This document shows positions 9,001 to 19,958 of a DNA stretch of 64,000 nucleotides, piece by piece. Location of the stretch: positions 1-64,000 of the forward strand of contig JAIYAY010000025.1 of the NCBI GenBank assembly GCA_027488785.1, in the 5' to 3' direction. The notes beneath the pieces are model-generated. The model was not told the DNA's origin, made no database searches, and worked only from the letters and a program-made list of their open reading frames with translations. Origin of the DNA: Sphingomonadales bacterium. Its GTDB lineage: Bacteria; Pseudomonadota; Alphaproteobacteria; Sphingomonadales; Sphingomonadaceae. A program made the translations under genes and the position numbers. How positions within the stretch are numbered: position 1 is the first letter of the stretch; each line of letters opens with the position of its first letter.

Positions 9001-11676
9001 ATGACCGCAATCGGATTAGACAGCCTGCAAACCCGTTCCACCTTGACCGCTGGCGGCAAGACGGTGGATTATTTCTCGATCAAAAAGGTTTCGGAGAAAT
9101 TGGGCGATGTGTCGCGTCTGCCTTTTTCGATGAAGGTGTTGCTCGAAAATCTGCTCCGTTTTGAAGATGGCGGCTTTACCGTGTCGGTAGAGGATGTGCA
9201 GGCGTTGATCGATTGGCAGAAGGACGCCAAGTCGGATCGCGAAATCCAATATCGCCCTGCCCGCGTCTTGTTGCAGGATTTCACCGGCGTACCTTGCGTG
9301 GTCGATTTGGCTGCGATGCGCGATGCAATGACCGCGTTGAAGGCCGACCCGTCGAAGATCAACCCGCTCGTCCCTGTGCATCTGGTTATTGACCATAGCG
9401 TCATGGTCGATGAATTCGGCCACCCCAAGGCGGCGGAACAGAATGTCGAAATCGAATATCAGCGCAATGCGGAGCGTTATGACTTCCTGAAATGGGGTTC
9501 TAAGTCGCTGAACAATTTCAAGGCGGTTCCCCCCGGCACTGGCATTTGCCACCAGGTCAATCTGGAGCATATTGCGCAGGCCGTATGGACGAGCACCGGC
9601 GAAGACGGCGCGACCATCGCCTACCCCGACACTTGCGTAGGCACTGACAGCCACACGACGATGATCAACGGCCTTGGCGTCCTTGGCTGGGGCGTTGGCG
9701 GGATTGAGGCGGAAGCCGCGATGTTGGGCCAGCCGGTATCAATGTTGATTCCAGAAGTCGTTGGCTTCAAGCTGACCGGTGCATTGGCCGAGGGCGTGAC
9801 CGCCACCGACCTTGTGTTGACCGCAACGCAAATGCTGCGCGCTAAGGGCGTAGTTGGCCGCTTTGTTGAATATTATGGCCCTGGCCTTGCTTCGCTTAGC
9901 CTTGCCGACCGCGCGACATTGGCCAATATGGCACCTGAATATGGCGCGACCTGTGGCTTCTTTGGCATTGATGAAAAGACCATCGAATATCTACGCCTGA
10001 CCGGCCGTGCGGAAGACCAGATTGCCTTGGTTGAGGCGTATGCCAAGGAACAGGGCCTGTGGGCTTATGCCGATATGGCCGACCCGATTTTCACCGACAC
10101 GCTGGAATTGGATATGGGCAGCGTTGTCCCATCGCTTGCTGGACCAAAGCGGCCGCAGGACAAGGTCATCCTGACCCAAGTCGACAATGTGTTCAATGAC
10201 GACCTGATCAATGTCTACAAGCATGACAGCGCGAAGCGCGTCGCGGTTGAAGGCAAGACACATGATATTGGCGACGGCGATGTTGTGATTGCCGCGATTA
10301 CGTCGTGCACCAACACTTCAAACCCTAGCGTATTGGTTGCTGCGGGCCTTGTCGCGCGTAAGGCCAATGCCTTTGGCTTGCGTCCCAAGCCATGGGTAAA
10401 GACATCGCTCGCACCGGGAAGCCAAGTTGTAACCGATTATCTCGATCGCGCTGGTTTGACGGCGGATCTGGACGCGGTTGGCTTTAACTTGGTCGGCTAT
10501 GGTTGCACCACCTGCATCGGTAACTCCGGTCCATTGGCGGAGCCGATTTCGGCGGCAATTAACGGCCATGACATTGTGGCTGCCTCGGTCATTTCGGGCA
10601 ACCGTAACTTTGAAGGCCGCGTGTCGCCCGATGTACGCGCGAACTTCTTGGCCTCACCGCCTTTGGTGGTGGCCTATGCCCTAAAAGGCACCGTGACCGA
10701 AGACTTCACCACGACGCCGATTGGCCAAGCGACCGACGGCTCGGATGTGTATTTGCGCGATATCTGGCCCACCAACCAAGAGGTGCATGACGTCATGACC
10801 GCAAACATCGACCGTTCGATGTTCACCGCGCGTTATGCCAAGGTTTATGAAGGCGATGCGCATTGGCAGAAGATTCAGGTCGAAGGTTCGGACACTTATG
10901 CATGGCGCGCCGGCTCGACCTATGTCGCCAATCCGCCTTATTTTGAAGGCATGAGCATGACGCCCGCGCCGGTGATGGACATCATCGAGGCAAAGCCGTT
11001 GGCGATCTTGGGCGATTCCATCACCACCGACCATATTTCCCCTGCCGGAAGCATCAAGGCGGACAGCCCTGCCGGAAAATTCCTTATGGAACATCAGGTT
11101 AGCAAGGCAGACTTTAACAGCTACGGCGCACGCCGCGGCCACCATGAAGTCATGATGCGCGGCACCTTCGCCAATATTCGCATCAAAAACGAAATGGTCC
11201 CCGGCATCGAAGGCGGCATGAGCAGCTACCAAGGCGAAGTCATGCCCATCTATGACGCCGCCATGAAGCATAAAGCCGACGGCACGCCCTTGGTGGTCAT
11301 CGCGGGCAAGGAATATGGCACCGGCTCTTCGCGCGATTGGGCAGCAAAGGGCACCAACCTGCTCGGCGTCCGTGCGGTCATCGTTGAAAGCTTCGAACGC
11401 ATCCACCGTTCCAACTTGGTCGGCATGGGCGTATTGCCGCTGCAATTCATGGACGGCGAAAGCCGGACGACCTTAGGCCTGACAGCTGATGATAGCTTCA
11501 CGATCACCAACGTCGGAAAGCTTCAGCCACGCCAGACTGTCACCGTTTTGGTCACCCGCAAGGACGGTTCAACGTTCCAATTCGACACGCTCTGCCGCAT
11601 CGACACCGCGAACGAAGTCGAATATTTCATGAACGGCGGTATCTTGCATTACGTGTTGCGGAAACTAGCGGCCTAA
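9001..11676 (+). CDS. acnA: Aconitate hydratase A
   Basis: Aconitase isomerises citrate to isocitrate through cis-aconitate in the TCA cycle, using a [4Fe-4S] cluster. The protein has 891 residues, the usual length for AcnA. It contains the cluster cysteines in [12 protein letters not shown] and [12 protein letters not shown], the substrate motif [14 protein letters not shown], and the C-terminal swivel domain motif [16 protein letters not shown]. The ATG at 9001 is chosen because AGGGATAG lies about ten bases upstream and [12 protein letters not shown] gives the normal N terminus. The in-frame extension back to 8911 covers the likely promoter. The stop overlaps that of the convergent citE-like gene (11673-11676). 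Confidence 0.96.
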   Translation: MTAIGLDSLQTRSTLTAGGKTVDYFSIKKVSEKLGDVSRLPFSMKVLLENLLRFEDGGFTVSVEDVQALIDWQKDAKSDREIQYRPARVLLQDFTGVPCVVDLAAMRDAMTALKADPSKINPLVPVHLVIDHSVMVDEFGHPKAAEQNVEIEYQRNAERYDFLKWGSKSLNNFKAVPPGTGICHQVNLEHIAQAVWTSTGEDGATIAYPDTCVGTDSHTTMINGLGVLGWGVGGIEAEAAMLGQPVSMLIPEVVGFKLTGALAEGVTATDLVLTATQMLRAKGVVGRFVEYYGPGLASLSLADRATLANMAPEYGATCGFFGIDEKTIEYLRLTGRAEDQIALVEAYAKEQGLWAYADMADPIFTDTLELDMGSVVPSLAGPKRPQDKVILTQVDNVFNDDLINVYKHDSAKRVAVEGKTHDIGDGDVVIAAITSCTNTSNPSVLVAAGLVARKANAFGLRPKPWVKTSLAPGSQVVTDYLDRAGLTADLDAVGFNLVGYGCTTCIGNSGPLAEPISAAINGHDIVAASVISGNRNFEGRVSPDVRANFLASPPLVVAYALKGTVTEDFTTTPIGQATDGSDVYLRDIWPTNQEVHDVMTANIDRSMFTARYAKVYEGDAHWQKIQVEGSDTYAWRAGSTYVANPPYFEGMSMTPAPVMDIIEAKPLAILGDSITTDHISPAGSIKADSPAGKFLMEHQVSKADFNSYGARRGHHEVMMRGTFANIRIKNEMVPGIEGGMSSYQGEVMPIYDAAMKHKADGTPLVVIAGKEYGTGSSRDWAAKGTNLLGVRAVIVESFERIHRSNLVGMGVLPLQFMDGESRTTLGLTADDSFTITNVGKLQPRQTVTVLVTRKDGSTFQFDTLCRIDTANEVEYFMNGGILHYVLRKLAA

Positions 11677-12524
11677 GCTCTTGAGAGGATCGACAGCGCC
11701 GCTTTCAAATGCGGCGCGTCGATCATTTTGCCATCCAGTTGCAACACCCCTGCTCCTGGATTGGCCGCGAACGCATCAACGATAGATTGGGCATAAGCAA
11801 GCTGCGCCGAAGAAGGCGTAAATCCCGCGTTTATGGTGGCAACCTGCGACGGATGAATGGCGAGCATGCCAGTGAACCCGTCGCGTGCCGCGCGAGCCAC
11901 ATAGGATGCCAAGCCCGCCGCGTCGTTGATGCTCGGAAACACCGTATCAATCGCTGCAACCCCTGCAGCATGTGCCGCAAACAGCGTGAGCGACCGCACC
12001 ATTTCATATGGCGCCGTATAGCGGCCATCCGCTTCACGAGACGCCGATGCGCCCACCGCAGCGGGCAAATCCTCTGCCCCCCAGCTGACGCCTAGAAGAG
12101 ATTGTTTAACCTCCCGCAAGGTGCCTAGGTCAAACACCGCGCCTGGCGTTTCGGTCGCGATTGGCATGATGAGCGGTGCCTCGCCGTCCTGACTATCGGC
12201 CACTGCAGCAGCTTCGGCGCGCAGCCAATTGACCGAACGCGCGCCTTCTGCCTTTGGCAAGACAATAGCATCTGGAACATAAGGCAGCACGAACGCGAGA
12301 TCGTCATGCGTTAGATGGCTGTCCTGCGGGTTAACGCGGATAAAAACCGGCACCGGACGGTCACCAGAAAGATATTCGGCGGCGGCTTCGCGTGCGGCCA
12401 CCTTGCGATCCAACGCAACCGAATCCTCGAGATCAATGATAATCGCGTCAGCACCGCTGGCGGCGGCCTTGGCAAATCGGTCAGGCCGGTCACCCGGAAC
12501 GAAAAGGAGGGAACGCAGTTTCAT
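11673..12524 (-). CDS. HpcH/HpaI-CitE family CoA-ester lyase
   Basis: This 283-residue TIM-barrel enzyme belongs to the citrate lyase beta/malyl-CoA lyase family, which cleaves or hydrolyses CoA esters such as malyl-CoA or (3S)-citramalyl-CoA with Mg2+. Visible motifs are [27 protein letters not shown] (metal-binding acid), [26 protein letters not shown] (catalytic Glu), SWGAEDL (metal Asp) and AIHPSQV near the end. It is the last gene of the abgT-mccB-mccA-maoC run, 36 bases after maoC. With a MaoC hydratase next to it, a role in a CoA-ester hydration/cleavage branch is plausible; the true substrate cannot be told. The stop overlaps the acnA stop tail to tail. Confidence 0.85.
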   Translation of the reverse strand: MKLRSLLFVPGDRPDRFAKAAASGADAIIIDLEDSVALDRKVAAREAAAEYLSGDRPVPVFIRVNPQDSHLTHDDLAFVLPYVPDAIVLPKAEGARSVNWLRAEAAAVADSQDGEAPLIMPIATETPGAVFDLGTLREVKQSLLGVSWGAEDLPAAVGASASREADGRYTAPYEMVRSLTLFAAHAAGVAAIDTVFPSINDAAGLASYVARAARDGFTGMLAIHPSQVATINAGFTPSSAQLAYAQSIVDAFAANPGAGVLQLDGKMIDAPHLKAALSILSRA

Positions 12525-12560
12525 ACGGTCATTATGCTCTGCACAGAAGGTTATGGCAAT

Positions 12561-13007
12561 CTACGCCTTCTTCAGCAACGCAGCCCGTTCCGTTTGGCAC
12601 ACAAGTTCGTTACGTTGATTGAGGCATCGATGCAGAAACGTCACAACGCCTGCTTCTGGCCGCGATTTGCTTTCCTTAAGCGCAATGACTTCGGTTTCCG
12701 CGCGCAACGTATCCCCGATGAACACAGGCTTGGGCATTATGAGTTTATCATAACCCAGATTGGCGACCAATGTGCCGAGCGTTGTGTCCCCCACCGTCAA
12801 CCCAACCATCAACGCAAAAGTGAAGGTGCCGTTTACGAGAATCTGTCCAAACTCGCTGGCCTTGGCCGCCTCTGCGTCAATGTGCAGTGGTTGCGGGTTA
12901 TGCGTCATGACCGAAAACAGCAGATTATCTGTCTCGGTCACCGTGCGGCGGATTTCATGGGCGATGGTATCGCCGATGTGCCATTCGTTGAAATATTTGC
13001 CTGCCAT
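12561..13007 (-). CDS. MaoC-family (R)-specific enoyl-CoA hydratase-like protein
   Basis: This 148-residue hot-dog-fold protein carries the MaoC pattern: YFNEWHIGDTIAHEIRRTVTETDN, then DxxxxNPQPLHID (hydratase dyad region), FGQILVNGTFTFALMVGLTV and DTLRAETEVIALKESKS. Such enzymes hydrate enoyl-CoA or mesaconyl-CoA type substrates. Its start overlaps the mccA stop by one base, so it is coupled. Association with methylcrotonyl-CoA carboxylase and a CitE-like lyase is frequent in proteobacterial leucine/branched-acid clusters. A replacement for the crotonase-type methylglutaconyl-CoA hydratase is possible but unproven. Confidence 0.85.
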   Translation of the reverse strand: MAGKYFNEWHIGDTIAHEIRRTVTETDNLLFSVMTHNPQPLHIDAEAAKASEFGQILVNGTFTFALMVGLTVGDTTLGTLVANLGYDKLIMPKPVFIGDTLRAETEVIALKESKSRPEAGVVTFLHRCLNQRNELVCQTERAALLKKA

Positions 13008-14875
13008 TACATTTCCGCCGCTTCTATCCGCACCAACAACGCCTCGACCTGCACCTGTGCGCCAGTCTCCGCATTTAACTCCGCCACCACACCGTCAAAC
13101 GGCGCCGTCAGGCTGTGTTCCATCTTCATTGCCTCAAGTGTCACCAGCTTCTGGCCTTTGGCCACTGTGTCACCCACAGCGACATCAACCGCGATAATGC
13201 GGCCAGGCATAGGCGACAATATGGCTCCGTCACTTGCGGCACCCAGCCCCGACCCCCGCGGCTCATCCAACACATAACGACGCGCAAAACCATCGGCGAA
13301 AGCGAGCACGTCCGCCGTAGGTTCGTCGGCCTCAATTTCATCAAATGCGACCACATAAAGATTGCCAGCATCGTCTCTGAGACGAGCCTCAGCAAGCGGC
13401 GGTGCATTCAGGCGGAAACCTAAAATGGCGCTCACTGGCCCCTCGCCGGGGCTGGCACATAATAAGGCAGCGGCTTCCAACAACTCTTCGGGCTCTGGTT
13501 CCGATGGGTGGACGAGGTCATCAACTTCCCGGGCGATGAGGCCGGTATCTACGTCACCAAGTCTAAATTCGTCCAAATCGACCAACCGAGCCAAAAAGCC
13601 AGCATTTGTTTTGACTGGCCACACTTCAGTGCCATCAATGCCGTCGCGCAACTGGTCAATGGCGTCCTCGCGCGTCTCGCCCCATGCGATTAGCTTGGCG
13701 ATCATAGGGTCGTAATAAGGCGAAACTTCTCCGCCTTGTTCAACGCCTGTATCGACCCGAAGCTCTTCGGGAAATTCCAAATGATCAAGGGAACCAATGG
13801 ACGGCAAAAAGCCAGTTGCAGGGTTTTCTGCATAGAGCCGCGCTTCCATCGCCCAACCGTTGATGCGCAATTGCTCCTGCTTCAAGGGAACGGCTTCACC
13901 GCTGGCGACGCGCAATTGCCATTCGACCAAATCGACGCCAGTAATTTCCTCGGTCACCGGATGTTCGACTTGCAACCGTGTGTTCATTTCCATGAACCAT
14001 ATGCGGTCGGCGCGAAGTCCTTCAGACGCATCGGCAATAAACTCGATGGTGCCCGCACCGACATAATCGACTGCTCTTGCTGCCTTGACGGCAGCGGCGC
14101 ACAGCTGTGCGCGGGTTGCTTCGTCCATGCCCGGCGCAGGGGCTTCTTCAATCACCTTCTGGTGACGACGCTGCAATGAGCAGTCGCGTTCGAACAAATG
14201 GACGATATTGCCGTGGGTATCGCCAAACACCTGCACCTCGATATGGCGCGGGCGCTGGATATATTTTTCAATCAAGACATGCGCGTTACCGAACGATGCA
14301 CTGGCCTCACGCTGGCAAGAGACGAGCGCGTCGGCGAAGTCGCTGGCGCTATCGACTTTGCGCATCCCCTTGCCGCCGCCGCCCGCGACGGCCTTAATGA
14401 GCACCGGATACCCAATCTCGGAAGCGCGTTGCCCGAGGAATGCGGGATCCTGATTTTCGCCCATATAGCCAGGGGTCACAGGGACTCCCGCCTCGGCCAT
14501 CAGCTTCTTTGCTGCATCCTTCAGCCCCATTGCGGTGATGCTCGTAGGGTTCGGCCCAACCCATATCAGGCCAGCATCAATCACCGCCTGCGCAAATTCC
14601 GCATTTTCGGACAGGAAACCATAGCCCGGATGAATCGCCTCTGCGCCAGTCGCCTTGGCAGCCGCGATGATCATCTCCCCCACCAGATAGCTTTCCCGCG
14701 CGGGGGACGCTCCGATATGCACTGCCTCGTCAGCGTCGCGTACATGCAGCGCCTCCGCATCGGCATCCGAATAGACCGCTATTGTGCGTATACCCAACTC
14801 GCGCGCGGTGCGGATGATCCGGCAGGCAATCTCGCCCCGATTGGCGATGAGGAGCGATTGGAATATCTTGCTCAC
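13007..14875 (-). CDS. mccA: Methylcrotonyl-CoA carboxylase, biotin-carrying alpha subunit
   Basis: The alpha subunit carboxylates biotin with ATP and bicarbonate, then carries CO2 to the beta subunit, which carboxylates 3-methylcrotonyl-CoA in leucine breakdown. The 622-residue protein starts [20 protein letters not shown]. It has the ATP-grasp loop [29 protein letters not shown], and a C-terminal biotinyl domain with the biotin site [11 protein letters not shown] four-base overlap joins it to mccB upstream and a one-base overlap to maoC downstream. Assignment to MCC rather than propionyl- or geranyl-CoA carboxylase comes mainly from the very MCC-like beta subunit next door. Confidence 0.9.
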   Translation of the reverse strand: MSKIFQSLLIANRGEIACRIIRTARELGIRTIAVYSDADAEALHVRDADEAVHIGASPARESYLVGEMIIAAAKATGAEAIHPGYGFLSENAEFAQAVIDAGLIWVGPNPTSITAMGLKDAAKKLMAEAGVPVTPGYMGENQDPAFLGQRASEIGYPVLIKAVAGGGGKGMRKVDSASDFADALVSCQREASASFGNAHVLIEKYIQRPRHIEVQVFGDTHGNIVHLFERDCSLQRRHQKVIEEAPAPGMDEATRAQLCAAAVKAARAVDYVGAGTIEFIADASEGLRADRIWFMEMNTRLQVEHPVTEEITGVDLVEWQLRVASGEAVPLKQEQLRINGWAMEARLYAENPATGFLPSIGSLDHLEFPEELRVDTGVEQGGEVSPYYDPMIAKLIAWGETREDAIDQLRDGIDGTEVWPVKTNAGFLARLVDLDEFRLGDVDTGLIAREVDDLVHPSEPEPEELLEAAALLCASPGEGPVSAILGFRLNAPPLAEARLRDDAGNLYVVAFDEIEADEPTADVLAFADGFARRYVLDEPRGSGLGAASDGAILSPMPGRIIAVDVAVGDTVAKGQKLVTLEAMKMEHSLTAPFDGVVAELNAETGAQVQVEALLVRIEAAEM

Positions 14876-16473
14876 ATCCGGAACACCCCGAAACGGGGTG
14901 CCTCTTCGACGGGCGCCTTAAGTGCGGCTGCGAAGGCTAGTCCAAGCACATCTCTTGTCTGCGCAGGGTCGATGATGCCGTCATCCCACAATCGCGATGT
15001 CGCGTAATATGGGTTGCCTTCATCCTCATATTTCTGACGAATTGGTGCCTTGAAGGCTTCGGCCTCTTCCGGCGTCCATTTTTCGGCATCACGGTGGACA
15101 GTCGCGAGCACGGAGGCCGCTTGCTCGCCACCCATCACCGAAATACGCGCATTGGGCCAAGTGAACAGGAAGCGGGGGGAATAAGCGCGGCCGCACATGC
15201 CATAATTGCCCGCGCCAAAGCTGCCGCCAATCAGCACGGTAATCTTGGGCACGCTGGCGGTGGCAACGGCGGTCACGAGCTTCGCGCCATGCTTGGCAAT
15301 GCCCTCCGCCTCATATTTACCGCCGACCATGAAGCCGCTGATATTTTGCAGGAACAGCAAGGGTATCCGCCGTTGGCAGGCAAGCTCAATGAAATGCGCG
15401 CCTTTGACAGCGCTTTCGGAGAATAACACGCCGTTATTGGCAAGGATTGCGACCGGCATCCCCCAGATATGTGCAAAGCCACAAACCAGCGTGGTGCCAT
15501 ATAGCGCCTTGAACTCATGAAATTCGCTGCCGTCGACTAAACGGGCGATAACTTCATGGACGTCATAAGGCGCACGCACGTCATCGGGAATGACACCGTA
15601 GATTTCTTCGGGGTCGAATTTTGGCGGACGTGGTTCTTTTAAATCGATGTCGGCTTTGTGGATTGGGCCTAAGTGGCTGATAATATCACGCACAATCGTC
15701 AGCGCATGTTCGTCATTTTCGGCGACATGGTCGACAACACCGGACTTGCGACCATGCAGGTCACCACCGCCGAGATCCTCGGCGCTGATTTCCTCCCCCG
15801 TTGCTGCTTTCACCAATGGCGGTCCAGCAAGGAAAATAGTGCCTTGGTTGCGAACAATGACGCTTTCGTCTGACATGGCGGGGACATAGGCCCCTCCGGC
15901 GGTGCAGCTGCCCATCACGCACGCGATTTGCGGGATGCCCTTTGCGCTCATATTCGCTTGATTGAAGAAGATGCGCCCAAAATGATCACGGTCAGGAAAG
16001 ACTTCGTCCTGATGCGGTAAATTCGCGCCGCCGCTGTCGACCAGATAAATGCACGGCAAGTGGTTCGCCTCGGCAATTTCCTGAGCACGCAGATGCTTTT
16101 TGACGGTCATCGGATAATAAGTGCCGCCTTTTACGGTCGCGTCGTTGCAGACGATCATGCACTGCCGGCCGGAAACGCGGCCGATTCCCGTGATCAAGCC
16201 AGCACCCGGAATTTCGCTATCATACAGGTCGCACGCTGCAAGTTGGCCGATTTCTAGGAAAGGCGAACCGCTATCCAACAGGCGTTCGACGCGCTCACGG
16301 GGCAGCAATTTGCCGCGCGATGTATGGCGCTCACGCGACTTCTCATTACCGCCCAACGCAGCTTCGGCAACTTTGGCCCACAGCTCATCACGCAACGCGC
16401 GGTTGTGCGATTGGTTCGCCCGAAACTGCGCGCTGTCGATATTCAAATTCGTGGAAAGGACAGGCGCGCTCAT
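14872..16473 (-). CDS. mccB: Methylcrotonyl-CoA carboxylase beta subunit
   Basis: This carboxyltransferase subunit has 533 residues. It contains [79 protein letters not shown] and [20 protein letters not shown], a run typical of MCC-beta rather than PccB or AccD. The oxyanion-forming Gly-rich segments of both crotonase halves are present ([33 protein letters not shown]). The ATG at 16473 overlaps the abgT stop (ATGA), so translation is coupled. A longer open frame to 16581 merely runs through abgT. Isovaleryl-CoA dehydrogenase, usually next to mccB, is absent here. Confidence 0.93.
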   Translation of the reverse strand: MSAPVLSTNLNIDSAQFRANQSHNRALRDELWAKVAEAALGGNEKSRERHTSRGKLLPRERVERLLDSGSPFLEIGQLAACDLYDSEIPGAGLITGIGRVSGRQCMIVCNDATVKGGTYYPMTVKKHLRAQEIAEANHLPCIYLVDSGGANLPHQDEVFPDRDHFGRIFFNQANMSAKGIPQIACVMGSCTAGGAYVPAMSDESVIVRNQGTIFLAGPPLVKAATGEEISAEDLGGGDLHGRKSGVVDHVAENDEHALTIVRDIISHLGPIHKADIDLKEPRPPKFDPEEIYGVIPDDVRAPYDVHEVIARLVDGSEFHEFKALYGTTLVCGFAHIWGMPVAILANNGVLFSESAVKGAHFIELACQRRIPLLFLQNISGFMVGGKYEAEGIAKHGAKLVTAVATASVPKITVLIGGSFGAGNYGMCGRAYSPRFLFTWPNARISVMGGEQAASVLATVHRDAEKWTPEEAEAFKAPIRQKYEDEGNPYYATSRLWDDGIIDPAQTRDVLGLAFAAALKAPVEEAPRFGVFRM

Positions 16474-18071
16474 ATTGTTAGTCCGCTGGGCGGCGTGTAA
16501 TGCACCTGCGCCCCTGGCCCTAATGGCAGGTCGAGCGCAACCCATGCTATTGTCATGGCGATACCGGCAACCATGAAGCATAATGCGTAAGGCAACATCA
16601 ATGAAAGAAGCGTGCCCACGCCAACATCCTTATCCCACCGACGGGCAAAGGTCAGGATGAGCGGAAAATAGCTCATTAATGGCGTCATGATATTCGTGTA
16701 ACTGTCACCCATCCGATAGGCCGCAGTCGTCATTTCAGGGCTTATCCCCAACAGCATAAACATCGGTACAACCACGGGTGCCAATGCGCTCCACTTTGCG
16801 CTGGCCGAACCAATAAACAGATCAAGCACCGAAGATAGCAACAAGACGCTGACCAACAGGAAGGGGGCACTTAACCCTAAATCTTTCAGCACAATAGCAC
16901 CATCTATGGCGATTATCGGTCCAAGCCGCGACCAATTGAACATGGCGACGAAATGCGCCGCAAAGAAAACGAACACGATGTAAGGGGCCATCGAACGAAT
17001 GCCATCCTGCATCATTCGCAATGCGTCGTTGCTTGATTTGATGGAACCCGAACCAATTCCAAAAGCAAGCCCCGTGCTAACAAAAAGCAAGAAAAACCCA
17101 GCGATGAGCGCAGAATAAAACGGCTGCATTTGCGCCGTGCCTTGTTTGGCTTCATCGATTAAGGGCGTATAACCGGGCAATATTGTTAGCGACGCGAACA
17201 CAGCGATGATGGCTAATGCCGCAATTCCCGCCAGCCGCATACCTCGGCGCTCTTCCGCCGTCAGGGCTGATTTCGCAAGTTCAGCGCGCAATTCGACGTC
17301 GGGTTCTTTACCCCACGCACCCAGCCGGGGTTCAATAATTCTGTCCGTCACAAACCAGATAATGGGTGTGAACAGGAACACGATAGCCAAAATGAACCAC
17401 CAGTTGCCGACGGGGTTCATGGTCCAACCGGGTTCAACAATACGCGCGGCTTCTTGCGTAAAGCTGAACAACACAACGTCAATTTGCCCCGGCGTAATAT
17501 TGCCAGCATATCCGCCCGACACTGCGGCGAAGGCGGCAGCAAGCCCGACAAGCGGGTGGCGTCCAACCGCCGCGTAAAGAATGGCAGCGAGCGGAATAAA
17601 TACCACATAAGCAGCATCGGACGCATGGTGTGACACCATGCCAATAATAGCGACCAAAGGCGTCATAATGACCTGCGGCGCATTGCGAAGCGACCCGCGG
17701 ATTAGTGCCGAAAACAGACCAGCCTTTTCGGCAACCGATGCGCCGAGCACGGTGACCAGCACTAACCCCAATGGCGCAAAACTGGACATGGTCTTTGGCA
17801 TTTCGGTCAACAACCGCGCAATATTTTCTTCGTTGAACAGGCTGGCCGCGCGAAATGTAAGAACGCCGTCCTTTAACTCGCCCCATTGCGGGGCCTCTTT
17901 GCCGCTATAGGGTAAAGACGCTGACCATCCTAGCCATGCACCGATTTGCGACAAAATCATCAGAAAGAGAATGAGCCAAACGAAAATCATGATGGGGTCG
18001 GGCAATTTGTTGCCCAACCGTTCGATAGTCGCCAAAAATCCGCGCTGCGCGGTCAAAGGATCTGCGTTCAT
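16470..18071 (-). CDS. AbgT-family transporter
   Basis: This 533-residue polytopic inner-membrane protein is of the AbgT family, whose members import p-aminobenzoyl-glutamate or export sulfonamides. It shows the family start ([17 protein letters not shown]), the early [15 protein letters not shown] periplasmic region, [41 protein letters not shown], and the C-terminal hairpin motif [35 protein letters not shown]. It is the first gene of the mcc operon and is coupled to mccB by a four-base overlap. Why this transporter is tied to leucine-type catabolism is not evident; a dicarboxylate or acyl-peptide substrate could be imagined, but nothing in the sequence shows it. Confidence 0.9.
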   Translation of the reverse strand: MNADPLTAQRGFLATIERLGNKLPDPIMIFVWLILFLMILSQIGAWLGWSASLPYSGKEAPQWGELKDGVLTFRAASLFNEENIARLLTEMPKTMSSFAPLGLVLVTVLGASVAEKAGLFSALIRGSLRNAPQVIMTPLVAIIGMVSHHASDAAYVVFIPLAAILYAAVGRHPLVGLAAAFAAVSGGYAGNITPGQIDVVLFSFTQEAARIVEPGWTMNPVGNWWFILAIVFLFTPIIWFVTDRIIEPRLGAWGKEPDVELRAELAKSALTAEERRGMRLAGIAALAIIAVFASLTILPGYTPLIDEAKQGTAQMQPFYSALIAGFFLLFVSTGLAFGIGSGSIKSSNDALRMMQDGIRSMAPYIVFVFFAAHFVAMFNWSRLGPIIAIDGAIVLKDLGLSAPFLLVSVLLLSSVLDLFIGSASAKWSALAPVVVPMFMLLGISPEMTTAAYRMGDSYTNIMTPLMSYFPLILTFARRWDKDVGVGTLLSLMLPYALCFMVAGIAMTIAWVALDLPLGPGAQVHYTPPSGLTI

Positions 18072-18117
18072 ATTCCGACTATAACGCGCGCGCCTGTCTT
18101 TGGAATATGTAACTTTA

Positions 18118-18537
18118 TTACCCGAACCGTTTTTGCAATTCTAAAAGAGCCATCGCTGCAATGGCGGCCTCCCCGCCTTTGTCTTTTTGTTTGGGATCAG
18201 CGCGCACGATGGCTTGCGCTTCGTTTTCAACGGTCAAGATGCCATTGCCGATCGCGATGCCATCCATCGTCAAAGCCATGATACCGCGCGCGCTTTCGCC
18301 CGCGACAATCTCAAAATGATAGGTTTCCCCGCGAATAACGACGCCGATGGCAACAAATCCATCATATATCTGCGCTTCGGCAGCCATGGCAATTGTGCCA
18401 GGAATTTCGAGCGCGCCCGGCACGGTGATGACTTCAACCTCATGCCCCTTCGCCTTCAACGCAGCCTTCGCGCCAGCGACAAGCATGTCGTTCAGATGGT
18501 CATAAAACCGTGCTTCAACTATTAGAAACTTTGCCAT
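18118..18537 (-). CDS. ribH: 6,7-Dimethyl-8-ribityllumazine synthase
   Basis: Lumazine synthase condenses 5-amino-6-ribitylamino-uracil with 3,4-dihydroxy-2-butanone 4-phosphate, the penultimate step of riboflavin synthesis. The 139-residue protein has [17 protein letters not shown] at the start, the central PGALEIP substrate motif, [19 protein letters not shown] with the catalytic His region, and [14 protein letters not shown]. It follows ribB directly: the ribB stop and ribH start share one base (TAATG). It therefore receives the butanone phosphate made by its operon partner. Length is a little short of the 150-160 of other RibH but complete. Confidence 0.95.
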   Translation of the reverse strand: MAKFLIVEARFYDHLNDMLVAGAKAALKAKGHEVEVITVPGALEIPGTIAMAAEAQIYDGFVAIGVVIRGETYHFEIVAGESARGIMALTMDGIAIGNGILTVENEAQAIVRADPKQKDKGGEAAIAAMALLELQKRFG

Positions 18538-19838
18538 TACTCGCCTCCGGTGCCGGGAATAGGCCGTTCGCCTACAATGGAAAGGCCATAGCCTTCAAGG
18601 CCAACCAAGGTATGGTGGGTGTTGGTGAGCAAGATCATGTCCTGCACGCCAAGTTCGGTCAGGATTTGTGCGCCACCGCCATAATCCCGCAGTTCTTCGA
18701 TCTCTGGCGCGCCAGCTTGCTTGCCCTCTGCACGCAGCTGCATGAAGCGAGACACAATGCCCTTCATCGGCTTATTAATGACCACAATAACGCCAGCGCC
18801 TTCCGCAGCTATGGTCTCCATGGAGCGCGAAAGCAGCCCTGAACGCTCATTTTCTTCGCCAAACACGTCCACAAACATCGACATGGTGTGCATGCGTACC
18901 AATGTCGGTTTTTCAGGGTCAATGCGGCCCTTTATCAAAGCAATGGTCTCATCGCCCGTTGCTTTGTTGTAAAAGGTCATCGCCGACCAGTCACCGCCCC
19001 AACGGCTGTTGAACTTCATCTCCGCGCGCTTTTCGACCAAATGGTCATGCTTACGGCGATAGGCAATCAAATCGCGGATCGTCCCCATTTTCAAATTATG
19101 CATACGGGCGAAAGCGACGAGATCGTCCATCCGCGCCATCGTGCCATCGTCTTTCATGATTTCACAAATCACGCCCGACGGGTTGAGACCGGCAAGCCGG
19201 CTGATATCGACAGCTGCCTCGGTATGTCCTGCGCGCACCAACACGCCGCCATCGCGGGCCGTCAGTGGGAAGACATGACCCGGCGAGACAATATCGTCAG
19301 GCCCCATGGAGGCGTCTACAGCAACGGAAATGGTCCGTGCGCGGTCAGCGGCGCTAATGCCCGTCGTGACGCCATCACGGGCTTCTATGGACACCGTGAA
19401 GGCGGTCTGCATGCTTTCACGGTTTTCACGCGCCATCGGTGTCAAGCCAAGCTGTTCGCAACGTGCTTTGGTCATGGAAAGGCAGATTAAGCCCCGCCCA
19501 TGCGTTGCCATGAAGTTAATTGCGTCTGGCGTCGCCATTTGCGCCGGAATGATAAGGTCGCCCTCATTTTCCCGGTCCTCGTCATCAACGAGAATATACA
19601 TCCGTCCGTTGCGCGCCTCTTCAATGATTTCCTCGATCGGCACCAGCGCAGGCGTCTCGTCATTGGCAAACAGATAGCTCTCCAGTTTACGCAAAGTTTC
19701 GGCCGTTGGGTTCCAGCCCGGCTCATCCAAGTCGCGCAATGTGTTGGCATGAAGGCCAGCAGCGCGGGCCAAGCCGGACCGTGACAAGCCACCGTCGTTA
19801 ACGAGGCTACGAAGTTTATTGATTAGTTGTGTGCTCAT
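18537..19838 (-). CDS. ribB: DHBP synthase with N-terminal HTH and degenerate GTP cyclohydrolase II tail
   Basis: The central domain (about residues 68-270) is 3,4-dihydroxy-2-butanone-4-phosphate synthase, with the acidic metal site [25 protein letters not shown] and GVICEI. It makes the four-carbon precursor of riboflavin from ribulose 5-phosphate. Two features are unusual. Residues ~1-60 look like an XRE-type helix-turn-helix ([23 protein letters not shown] with [14 protein letters not shown]). The C-terminal ~150 residues align in layout with RibA but lack the three zinc cysteines of the family (the equivalent stretch reads [15 protein letters not shown]) and the QEGRGIGL motif, so GTP cyclohydrolase II activity is very unlikely. 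A true RibA must be encoded elsewhere. The gene is coupled to ribH. Confidence 0.92.
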   Translation of the reverse strand: MSTQLINKLRSLVNDGGLSRSGLARAAGLHANTLRDLDEPGWNPTAETLRKLESYLFANDETPALVPIEEIIEEARNGRMYILVDDEDRENEGDLIIPAQMATPDAINFMATHGRGLICLSMTKARCEQLGLTPMARENRESMQTAFTVSIEARDGVTTGISAADRARTISVAVDASMGPDDIVSPGHVFPLTARDGGVLVRAGHTEAAVDISRLAGLNPSGVICEIMKDDGTMARMDDLVAFARMHNLKMGTIRDLIAYRRKHDHLVEKRAEMKFNSRWGGDWSAMTFYNKATGDETIALIKGRIDPEKPTLVRMHTMSMFVDVFGEENERSGLLSRSMETIAAEGAGVIVVINKPMKGIVSRFMQLRAEGKQAGAPEIEELRDYGGGAQILTELGVQDMILLTNTHHTLVGLEGYGLSIVGERPIPGTGGE

Positions 19839-19850
19839 GATTCGCTTTTT

Positions 19851-19893
19851 TCACATTATAGTGTGATTGTCAAAGAACATAATCACATCACTA
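19851..19893. promoter_or_regulatory. Palindrome over the ribB -10 box, possible operator
   Basis: TCACATTATAGTGTGA (19851-19866) is a 16-base near-palindrome. Its centre read on the minus strand is a perfect TATAAT, about 20 bases before the ribB ATG at 19838. A second arm, AATCACATCACTA (19881-19893), is an imperfect inverted copy of TAGTGTGATT (19859-19868). A protein bound here would block ribB transcription. The HTH at the start of RibB itself is an obvious candidate, by inference only. The same 120 bases must also hold the promoter of the divergent DUF2855 gene. Confidence 0.55.
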
Positions 19894-19958
19894 TGCGCGA
19901 TTGACGCTATTGAATGCACAAACTCTGCCCGTTATGCCCCCAAGCAGGAGGACCAAAT

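Noticed and set aside
19839-19958. FMN riboswitch before ribB
   Set aside because: The spacer is A/T-rich with simple palindromes and has none of the conserved FMN-aptamer elements.
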